Part shown: piece by piece, positions 56,301 through 64,000 of the stretch
Layout: every line of letters starts with the position of its first letter
Position numbering within the stretch: position 1 is the first letter of the stretch
Source: Cyathus striatus
Lineage: Eukaryota > Basidiomycota > Agaricomycetes > Agaricales > Nidulariaceae
DNA: 64,000 bases
Direction: 5' to 3'
NCBI GenBank assembly: GCA_025738555.1
Contig: JAOVFP010000011.1
Coordinates: 3,720,001 to 3,784,000, forward strand
Notes under the pieces: generated by a model
Database searches by the model: none
What the model saw: the letters and a program-made list of their open reading frames with translations, nothing else
What the model was told of the DNA's origin: nothing
Program-made: the position numbers and the translations under genes

Positions 56301-57315
56301 TTCGCTATCGCTCCCGCTCTTGTTCCCCTTTGCGCATAGGTTTGGGAGGAGAGTGTTGAAGCGGGCCGTGTGGATTAGTGCCCTCGGTGTTATTGTTGCT
56401 ATGATTTACTTCGTGGGGAGGGAGCCATATGATGCTATGCATCAAAAGAGGTTGTTTGTTATTCATATGGAGAATGTGGGTTTCCCTCGGGGTGTGTGTA
56501 TCACTGGGACAATACTGACGCATATATTGCAGATCACATCCCATGAACAGCACTTGCACTTGTCGACGGGTGATGGTGCACCAGGGTTCAAAGAGCTCGT
56601 GCATGAGATTGCGGATGAGTTTGCTAGGGGTGAGAAGGGCCCCGATCCAGTTGTGATGGATGATTATAATCCGGATTGGGATTTGTTGTATCCTTTTAGC
56701 GCTGTGTGTTCTTTCCCTTCCTTCTCGTGGGCGTTGATGCTGACTGTAGTAGTTCCTGGCCCCGTATAAAGTCCAGCTCCCAGTAGCGCAAGATTACATC
56801 TCTCCGTGGACAACGGAAAAGTTCTCGGTCAAGGCTGTGAATGATACGGTTGATCTTGTTGGTGGAACGAGGAAGTTGACGTTGAGAATTGATCATCCTG
56901 GGCTTATTTGGACTGGTTCGTTCTTCCTTCTACCGTTCTCCCAGCCAACTGCTGATACGAAACAGTAATCGCATTCGATGCACATGTACTCGAATGGGAT
57001 CTGGACAATAACCCACCAGACGAATACGTGCGGCATCATATTAAAGAGGCATCGTTCTACGGTGTCGATACGTGGGATGTCAATCTCACTATCAAGCTCA
57101 GTGATAATACTGCCGTGGAACAAGAGGAGGGGATTAAGATTAATTATATTGGATTGCAGGAAGGTGCGGTGTGGCCCGCGAAGAAGCATGTGAAAGAGCA
57201 AGGGGGCATTGCGATGGGACTGTTTGAGAAGATGGATGGGTGGTTAGAGGAGAAGACGGGGGGTACTGTTGATGCGTTGCTTATTGGATGTGTGGCTGGT
57301 GTTGCTTATGTTTAG
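53336..57315 (+). CDS. PFF1: Vacuolar/ER membrane M28 metalloprotease (Pff1/ERMP1-like)
   Basis: Multi-pass membrane protein with a lumenal M28 zinc aminopeptidase-like domain. Seventeen exons give 859 residues: 53336-53423, 53482-53506, 53556-53795, 53843-54084, 54137-54209, 54277-54302, 54361-54439, 54635-54691, 54748-54796, 54848-54925, 55371-55782, 55850-56022, 56075-56191, 56239-56475, 56533-56703, 56753-56915, 56966-57315. An N-terminal signal anchor (LALAPVLIAAPFLGW) precedes NPLTALPQISESNILNYTRH. The zinc-binding segments are LVNAHLDSTIPSPGAADDA (His and Asp ligands) and LFNHAEESLQDGSHLF (catalytic and ligand Glu). Then come RAMINLEAAGTQGRELLFQA, PFGTIFANDVF and about eight hydrophobic helices (exons 11-14). 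A soluble C-terminal domain ends the protein. All exon phases agree. Intron 10 (54926-55370) is unusually long and pyrimidine-rich. Confidence 0.94.
54926..55370 (+). repeat. Pyrimidine-rich degenerate tandem repeat in intron 10 of the protease gene
   Basis: A 445-nt intron, against 46-81 nt typical in this window. It is dominated by C and T, with repeated variants of CCTTGCCTTCTCTACGCTCCTC and CCCCCTTTCC. Splice sites GTTCGT and CAACAG are intact. Several other introns of the same gene are also C/T-rich. Confidence 0.75.
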
Positions 57316-58289
57316 CGTGCGGGGATGAGGGCGGGGAATTGGGTATACTTTGTTTTGGAATGAATTGATGAGGTGAGTGCTGAGGGTGTTTTGCTGTTTT
57401 GTACGGGTACTGATAAGTTTGTTTTGGCAGTAACGTATTGGATTTTTATAATTTATAATCTCGAAATCGAAATGCAAGGCTTGAACCTTGGAATTTTTTG
57501 GATCTTTCGCTGTTTCATCGTGGTTCGCATCAGTTTGGTTGGGGTCTGGCGCCGCGGTGCGTTGTAGCGTATGTTGCTTGCGGTTTTGTTTCAGACGGTT
57601 GTGTCTGCCGTGTAGGTTGTTCCCTTGCGTCGCAAATAACCCGGGCGCATGATGTCCTAGGTAGCTATGAAGTGCTTGGTTGTGCCGTGGTGCGTATGTT
57701 ACTTTGACGTTTGTGTCTGTCATGGATATGTTAGGAATGGACCCTGTGTTCTCGAGATCTACTTCTAGCTATAAGGCGTGTATGTTAGGGTTTCTATGCT
57801 GCGGTGCGTATGCTGCTCGTGGTACTGTTTCCGATGTTTTTGTCTGTGAACAGGTCGTGGATTGGGTCCTATGTTCTCGAGATTTCCGACATCCTGCTTA
57901 CGGTTAAGGCTATGCACTGCGGTGCGTATGATGCTTCTGTTTGTGCTATAGTTGGCTTTGAGCATGTTTCACGTGTTCTCTCGATCTGCGTCACCCGAAG
58001 TGAACTGTTATTGTCCCTGACGTTTGTATCTGTACTTATGGTGTTATAATTAGGATATGTACACTAGATCTACACCACAGGCGCGTATGTTTCCCCTGGT
58101 ACTGTTTTCAACGTTTCTGCCAGTTCTATGAATAGGGCTTATTGATGTATCTATGATGCGTACACCGAAGGCGCGTACATAATATGATCAAGATAAGATT
58201 TGAACCGCGCTGCAGCATCCTACATCCTACGGAGCTAGACGCGTATATTTTCGGCAAGCGCTTATTTTTCTCACGCTACCGCACTACCG
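57316..58289. repeat. Degenerate tandem repeat of about 115-130 bp period
   Basis: Units begin with CTGCGGTGCGTATGCTGCT-like sequence at about 57551, 57684, 57798 and 57917, with a weaker trace near 58076. Shared internal blocks include GTACTGTTTCCGATGTTTTTG and CCTATGTTCTCGAGAT. Units are heavily diverged. No coding frame is convincing. Confidence 0.6.
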
Positions 58290-58297
58290 CGGTTACG
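58290..58297. repeat. Target-site duplication of the DNA transposon, left (CGGTTACG)
   Basis: CGGTTACG directly abuts the left inverted repeat and is found again exactly at 63497-63504. Confidence 0.92.
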
Positions 58298-58313
58298 CAA
58301 GAGCTGACAGATC
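58298..58313 (+). repeat. Left terminal inverted repeat
   Basis: CAAGAGCTGACAGATC, perfect complement of 63481-63496. Confidence 0.92.
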
Positions 58314-58712
58314 CTCAGATCTCGTACCCATTCCCACGGTGGGTGTCCCCTCCCCCCCCCCCTACCAAGCCATAGCAAACAACTGGCAAACAAGCTGTTT
58401 GGCGGTGCATTTTTAAATCTCCGCCCCAGGCAACAGCTGGCAGCGTGGAATCCGAATGTGAACTGAACATCTCACCTATTTTACATCGTTTATAGCGCGT
58501 TCGAAGACGCGTCTTTTGACGCGTTGCACCTGCTTCGATTCAATCAACATGCCAGCCCACACCTGTATCTAGTGTACATACCGGTAACGTTCAACTGTCA
58601 CATACTTCTTCTGTTCATGTACATACTTCCACTTCTCCCTCGAATCCAAGTACTTTTTGCGGCTCTTTTTCCCAGTACAAAGAGATACTCGAGTCCTTTC
58701 TGTTTTCCAATC

Positions 58713-61700
58713 ATGGTGGCCTTGCAATCAGAAAGGAGATCCAACCCTTGGAAACCTGGAAGTTCTTTGCACTACGTGCTTTGGTTATGTAAAGCATGCA
58801 TTTAATGCCGGGTCATATCCAATGGAAAAACATTTAAATAGTGCAAAATGTTTTTCTAAGTTAGGGGTGAGCGTTTAGTACTTTTTTATTACAAGTGTCT
58901 CATTCATATTCTTTAGAACGCATACTTGGCTTATTTCAGGATCTATCGCAGTGCTCTAAATCAGATGATAGACCTTTCCTTGCTAGTCCTCAAACACTCC
59001 CCAGTGTTCCGGTTATATGTTCTACTGGGAGCTTGGTTCACCATACAGCTCATATCCTTTTGTCTTGCACGACACTTCAAATAAAAATCCGCCACAATAT
59101 AACATTTTAAAGATCGATACACTCCATTCCATCCTCTGTGTTCGATCTCATAATTGCCTTGGTGTTTCAAACGACTGCGGTGCATGTAATTCATGCAAGG
59201 ATACAGACAAGACATTGCAGAAAATCTTGGGGAGCGCACGTCAACACTCATTAGGAAAGCAACGTAGTACATTTAGCTACTTGCAACTCAAACAAAAGCT
59301 CGAAGACACGGAGAAATTATTTCAACGTCAAAAATTTCTGGTGCGCTTTCATATATATCTATTGCTCTAATCGCATATAAACTGATAACTCCATAGTATC
59401 TCAATGCTTCAAAGTCACTTAAACGACTTCGTGCTCATAAAGTTACCTGGATTGAACTATTGCGCATTGTAGGTACACATGATGTACCTGCCCTTCATCG
59501 CATTTTTCGAAATGCAAAGTCATTCAAATGGAGTATTGAGACGACACTCGATAGGATAAATGATGCAATAAATGGTTTGTATCATGCCAAGGGCTTCAGT
59601 GTCCTAGAATTAGACCTCGCAAATGTTATCTATGACCTCGGTGGAGGCGCCGCACTTCATGCTCTCCATAACTCGCCTTTTGCCTTCCCTTCACGTAACA
59701 CACTTACAGATCTGCGCTCCGAGTACAAGCTTCGTGTCAGCACTGGGAAAACAATAGCGGATGATCTAAGACACAACATGGAGGCCGTTTTAAGTGGCGA
59801 TAAAAATGTGAAGCTAGTTGGCGTAACACTCTGTATGGACGAAATGGCTAGTGACGGTAGACTGAGCTGGATCGCATCTACAGACAACATTGTAGGGCTT
59901 TGCCATGAGCACGTAGACAATGTAGAAAGCACAAAAATGGGATGTAGCTTGGATGTTGCTTTTGCAATTTCTGAAGCTGTTCGCAGCGGGAAGGTGCATA
60001 TTGGACAGGAGATACTGGTTGTGGCTCTTGGGCGCTTAACGATGTTAAGGATTATGGTGCAAAGCCCATCCTAATACTTCCAACGTGCAAGCATGGATCA
60101 TATGAGGATGCTGCATTGCTGATAGAGAAGATCCGGCAAGTCTATAAACTTTTACCATGTGGTGAAGCTCGTCATGGTGAAATATGGTCCATTGCCTCAG
60201 ATGGTGACCGAAACGTCGACCAGCTCTATACATGCATTGCATGGTTCGTGAACTATTACCAAGTGATCCACTATTTGAATATGTTGGTTCACTACCCGGT
60301 TTCAATCTCTGGATGGGTTCGAATTTTGAGGTACAAGATTTTGATTGGAAACATTTACTAAAACGTAGGAACATTCATTCTTCTAATTTACTTCAAATGA
60401 CTGAACATATTGTAGGTCTCGATAAATTGTTATGTTCTCAGAAAGGTGTTCTCGTAAATGACACTCTTATCAATAAGAAGATGCTTGGCACCTGGCTGGA
60501 GCGATTGGCTGAGGTTGATTGGTCCGAAACTTCATTGTATAATCTTCTAAATGCATCTACTTTGCATTCAGAAGCTATTAATGCCCTGTTGGATCGTAAA
60601 GACCCACAGGATGTTCCTAGAGCTATAAAGCTTCTTTCGCTCATTCCAGAACTTCGAATGCTCGATAGGGAAGATATGAGTCCTTCCGAGTTGCAAACAC
60701 ATAATGCGTTCTGTCTCATGGGAGATATGCTTGAAGCTCTTCTCGAGCCATTTATTAATCCTGATTACACAATATCTGAGCAAATTACAAGCCTCGTAAA
60801 ATTTGCTCATATTCTTTATGCACTTTTCAAAAAGCACGAAACTGCATTTATGCCTGCACATCTCTACAGTGACTTTCAATGCACATTTCGTGCTGCAATT
60901 CATCGTGTTGCATCAACCAAAAAACTGGATCCAGAACATCGAGTATTATTATGTTTACTAGGAGATGATATTCTGGAGAGGCTCTTTGGACGTGTAAGGA
61001 TGGCAGGTGGTCACTCCCCCAATGTTGCTGTGGATGAGTTTTGCCACCATGCATCTGCTGCGGTTAGACTTGGTGATACATTCTTCTCATATCCTGAGTG
61101 GGAGCAAAATCCTCGTCGGTTAATGCTAAAGCGTGGAAGAGATGCCGACCACCTTACACCACAGCAATGGAAAGGAGAACTGCGAGCTTTCACCTGTGAT
61201 ATAATGAAGTGCTGGCAAGAAGGTGTTCAACAAGCTACAATTTCGCTTCAAAAATATGGTTATCAAATAGATTTTGAGGAAGAGTTTCATAACTGGAGAA
61301 CCAGCGGAGTTGATCTTTTGCGTCCATTTGGAGGAAGGTACCCAGGACTTTCAGCAGAAGTTGATCGCTCGCTAGGTGATTTATATGATCAAGATCCTGA
61401 TAACACAACTGCAATTGAAAATTTGGGGTCTTCTAATGACTCACAACACCGAAGCTATGCATTTTGTAACTTTGATGGAAGAGCGGCTCTGGAAGCTGAG
61501 CGTATCTTAGCACCTGTTGCTTCATATTCAAAGCCATTCATCGCTCTAAAAAATGGAAAGCTTGTTCACAAAATGTCAGTGCTGAGAGTAGCCATGGATC
61601 TCACATCTGATCTTGACCGTAACAAAAGCCATGATCGTCTTGTCCGTGTACGAGGCTTTGGGACCTCTACCAGTGGAGGCCATGTCCACTCTTCAAATAG

Positions 61701-63208
61701 TTCGAGCTCTAACCTACATCAAGTTCTTCCTCAGAATAAACTCCTTGTCCTTGGGTCGCTATTTGCAACTTTGATCTCAACAGATCAAAAGGGAGTTTCC
61801 TTTGCTGTTATGCAATGCACTTCGATAAAAATTTCATCTCAACTTATAGATTCTGCACCAGTGGATGAAATAACACTCAAAGACTCGTCCTATGATATTG
61901 GTGGACAGATTCTTGAGCTGATTCCACTCTCTACCATAGTGGAAAGTAGTCCAGCTGTAGCTTCCCCTGGTACGAGTGCTACGTGGATTTGGAGTGCATC
62001 ATACGTCACATTAGACAAGCTAATAAAAGCCCGGAAGTCAACTAGCATGTCCAGCACTTCAAGATTGGCCAATCTTAATTTTCTTGTCAGTGGACGACTT
62101 ATTTATCCATTAGTCAATGGAGAGCCTAATATTATCATGCTATCAATGATCTCAAAACATTTCGACACCTCCAAATTCTCAGAACACACGCTAGAGAAAC
62201 TGGAAAAGCTAAATAAAACCTGGGAAATTAAAGAGGAATATTTATTACAGGCTAAAAGTGAACTTCTACGTCGTGTACACGAAGATGAAGACTCACAAAC
62301 CCGTGCAAAAATCGTTGTTACGGGGCCTGTATGTGAAGGAAACTTTCCATATTCAAATTTATTTTACACTGACTCTGTCAAACCTCTTGAGAATGGTCCA
62401 CACCCGTGTAATATTTGTCGGCATCAGTTGGCACCTCCAGATCGACAAAATCATATGGGAAAGCATATCCTTCATGCAAAACTTGGTGTTCCAGCAGATT
62501 CAGTGCATATTGGTATGGTAAGCACTTGTTTACTTATTGTCTTATACAGAAACAAGATTCTTAATTACTGTATAGGTTTCTAATTTATATCCTTGTGGAT
62601 TTTGTGGCCAGTCCATGAATAATGGCACACAGTGTCAAATTCGCAGTATAAATCAGAATAGGGTTGATTCCCTCTGCAAATTTTCATACCCGCTCGTAGT
62701 ATCTGCGGCTTCGCGTATTTCGAAAATTAAACCCTGCACTAATATTCCTATAATATGCAAGGTATCTGGATGCGAAGAGATTCACTGGAAGTATAACATT
62801 CTTCAACACCTAAGAGACCGGCACCCAAATTGGGAACAAATTCTGTCTGGTGATGAACTATTCCGCTCGTCAATAGAAGTTACCATAGAAGAACAAGAGA
62901 AACTCGGGGTACCAGAAGTTTATCGAGGTAACTCTATGACAACTCGGACAGGATATGATGCAAGGCGATCTCGTCAGTCACTGCCTACTACTCGAGAACT
63001 TCAAGCAGAGTCTCCTCCACGAGCCCGAACAATTTATGCAGAAAGGTACTTAGTACCTCGTTTAAATTACACTACTGATACTACGGATCATATTGTACAA
63101 CAAAATAACCCTTATCCACTGGAACATTTTACTCAGAGTCACCACCATCTTAGTTCTAATGACACATATCCATCTTCGTCTACCTTACACTATGATCCTT
63201 TTATTTAA
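58713..63208 (+). pseudogene. Putative D-D-E transposase with terminal zinc fingers; two single-base frameshifts
   Basis: The 5' exons are tentative. A zinc-finger-like piece (CTTCFGYVKHAFNAGSYPME, Cys/His, about 58774-58866) comes first, then an exon at about 59005-59340 with the Cys-rich CLGVSNDCGACNSCKDTDKT. The main exon is 59397-62517, then a 58-nt intron, then 62576-63208. The main exon carries VGVTLCMDEMASDGRLSWIA (candidate first Asp), PILILPTCKHGSYEDAALLI, EIWSIASDGD (candidate second Asp), and LCLLGDDILERLFGRVRMAG (candidate Glu, similar in form to the ExxF/R segment of hAT-like transposases). The end has CNICRHQLAPPDRQNHMGKH, CGFCGQ and CKVSGCEEIHWKYNILQHLR zinc-finger-like motifs. 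Two one-base deletions, near 60038 and 60209, break the frame; otherwise it is open for over 3 kb. The D-D-E assignment is inference. Confidence 0.75.
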
Positions 63209-63480
63209 TTGAATGGTTGCGGATACATATTATAGTATATACTATAGCTATAGTGCTTATATTCATAAGTGAGCATTTTCATCTCAACCTTGCATACTTC
63301 AGCTGTACTTCAGTACTCCCCCCTTTGCACCTTGGCTCGCCATGGCTCACTATCAGACTACCTGCCGAGCAGCCGAATGCCTGTTGTTGTGGCATTGCCG
63401 TAAGGATGCCGAATGACGATACCAACCGAATTAGACCTAGCTCAGGGATGGTGAGCTCAGATCCAGGTCCATATCTCAGC
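63209..63480. other. Subterminal non-coding region of the DNA transposon
   Basis: Between the transposase stop and the right TIR. Contains short internal palindromes (for example TATAGTATATACTATAGCTATAG at about 63230-63252) that could be transposase-binding or structural; no coding frame. Confidence 0.4.
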
Positions 63481-63496
63481 GATCTGTCAGCTCTTG
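63481..63496 (-). repeat. Right terminal inverted repeat
   Basis: GATCTGTCAGCTCTTG, perfect complement of 58298-58313. Confidence 0.92.
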
Positions 63497-63504
63497 CGGT
63501 TACG
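63497..63504. repeat. Target-site duplication of the DNA transposon, right (CGGTTACG)
   Basis: Exact partner of 58290-58297. Confidence 0.92.
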
Positions 63505-63692
63505 TAGTAGTGTTCTCTCTGTGCTATGAATCTGATTGGGCAGCGAGTACGGGCCAAAGGGTAGTCCAGGCTCCCTTGATACTCAAACAAGCTCAAACTG
63601 TAAATCTATATTTGAAGGTTCCGGCGTTAAACTTCTCCGCATAATTGACCGGAGCGTGTTACTTGTTATGTTTTCAAGAGATTCCCTTCGCT

Positions 63693-63700
63693 TATATAAA
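63693..63700 (+). promoter_or_regulatory. TATA box of the partial dienelactone hydrolase gene
   Basis: TATATAAA about 50 bp upstream of the ATG at 63745. Confidence 0.55.
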
Positions 63701-63744
63701 GTACATAACAGGCCATCTGCGCATCTTCACCTCACACACTCATC

Positions 63745-64000
63745 ATGTCTTGCCCTGACTGTATCAGAGGAGTTGTTCTCCCTGGGGAGCCTACTGGAAC
63801 TATGCAGGCTGACGGATCTTATCTTGCGCCCGGTCCCGGGACATCCGACAAGACTGTTGTGCTCCTCACCGACGTATTCGGACTTGCGATGAAGAACTGC
63901 AAGATTATGGCAGACGAGTTTGCGAAGCAGTTGGAATGCGATGTTTGGGTTCCGGATATGTTTAACGGTATGTTGCACTCGTTTGTATCATATCTTTTCG
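63745..64000 (+). CDS. Dienelactone hydrolase family protein, 5' part (runs off the window)
   Basis: Exon 1 (63745-63967) encodes the fungal dienelactone hydrolase N-terminus: MSCPDCIRGVVLPGEPTGTM, VVLLTDVFGLAMKNCKIMAD and ECDVWVPDMFNG. It stops at a donor (G|GTATGT, 63968) at exactly the same codon as exon 1 of the paralogue at 32449-32224. The catalytic Cys and His lie in later exons outside the window. The frame is intact as far as visible. The transposon at 58298-63496 inserted about 240 bp upstream of its ATG, so it sits in or next to the promoter. Confidence 0.88.
   Translation, partial: MSCPDCIRGVVLPGEPTGTMQADGSYLAPGPGTSDKTVVLLTDVFGLAMKNCKIMADEFAKQLECDVWVPDMFNGMLHSFVSYLF

Larger units (their letters stand above)
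58298..63496 (+). mobile_element. Autonomous-type DNA transposon, 5,199 bp, with 16-bp TIRs and 8-bp TSD
   Basis: Left end CAAGAGCTGACAGATC (58298-58313) and right end GATCTGTCAGCTCTTG (63481-63496) are perfect inverted repeats. Similarity continues imperfectly for about 15 bp more. Both ends are flanked by an identical 8-bp sequence. The interior is filled by one multi-exon plus-strand gene of a family abundant in Agaricomycetes. An 8-bp duplication is known for hAT and for the Zisupton/KDZ group, so the element may be related to one of these. It has neither a standard hAT start (CAGGG) nor a clear hAT dimerisation motif. Confidence 0.88.

Noticed and set aside
58298..63496. Assignment of the DNA transposon to hAT or KDZ
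   Set aside because: The 8-bp duplication fits both, but ends and domain layout match neither clearly enough to name the superfamily from this sequence alone.
1..64000. CRISPR arrays, tRNA or rRNA genes
   Set aside because: No regularly spaced direct repeats with unique spacers were seen, the genome is eukaryotic, and no cloverleaf or rRNA motif was recognised by eye. A tRNAscan-SE and Infernal run would settle small RNAs.

Overview
The window looks like an Agaricomycete (mushroom-forming basidiomycete) chromosome segment. The evidence is dense, multi-exon genes with 46-81 nt GT..AG introns, and families typical of that group: expanded F-box-like proteins, wax-synthase-like acyltransferases, GMC oxidoreductases, fungal dienelactone hydrolases, a CBM1-tagged lactonase propeller, a chromodomain Ty3/gypsy retrotransposon and a zinc-finger DNA transposon. 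No prokaryotic or organellar feature is visible. Exon structures were built by hand from splice consensus, reading-frame continuity and family motifs.

Left third (1-15 kb): a tandem F-box family. Two copies are intact with a tiny conserved 5' exon (3149-4843 and 13076-14815), one is intact in its main exon (5337-6923), one is a heavily broken pseudogene (about 9057-10724), and the last codons of a fifth lie at position 1. A wax-synthase-like acyltransferase (6992-8226, minus) is convergent with one copy, and the same F-box-tail plus acyltransferase-tail junction recurs at 1-215. A CBM1/lactonase gene (10871-12525, minus) sits inside the cluster.

Middle (15-36 kb): mostly single-copy genes on the minus strand. 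They are a 10-exon GMC oxidoreductase, TGS1 cap hypermethylase, a methyltransferase relic, an 11-exon FAD monooxygenase, a partial seven-helix-type membrane protein (plus strand), a Nup35/Nup53-type nucleoporin, and a dienelactone hydrolase pseudogene beside an intact paralogue. A second wax-synthase-like gene (34600-35813, plus) carries an apparent one-base deletion. TGS1, the nucleoporin and the Pff1 protease are housekeeping. The GMC oxidase, monooxygenase, acyltransferases and hydrolases are the kind of genes used for secondary or aromatic metabolism, but no core synthase is present.

Mobile region (36-52 kb): an F-box/LRR gene is split by a foldback MITE (36932-37779, 7-bp target duplication). 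Next comes a CpG-poor block of about 6 kb with a protein-kinase pseudogene in which CGA has become TGA. An 8.09-kb chromovirus follows (43936-52023) with 766-bp LTRs, a perfect ATTCA target duplication, and an antisense spliced gene between pol and the 3' LTR.

Right end (53-64 kb): a 17-exon Pff1/ERMP1-type M28 membrane protease, a degenerate tandem repeat, and a 5,199-bp DNA transposon (58298-63496). The transposon has perfect 16-bp terminal inverted repeats, a perfect 8-bp target duplication and a large putative D-D-E transposase with C-terminal zinc fingers; this is the most interesting item in the window. A third dienelactone hydrolase runs off the right edge.
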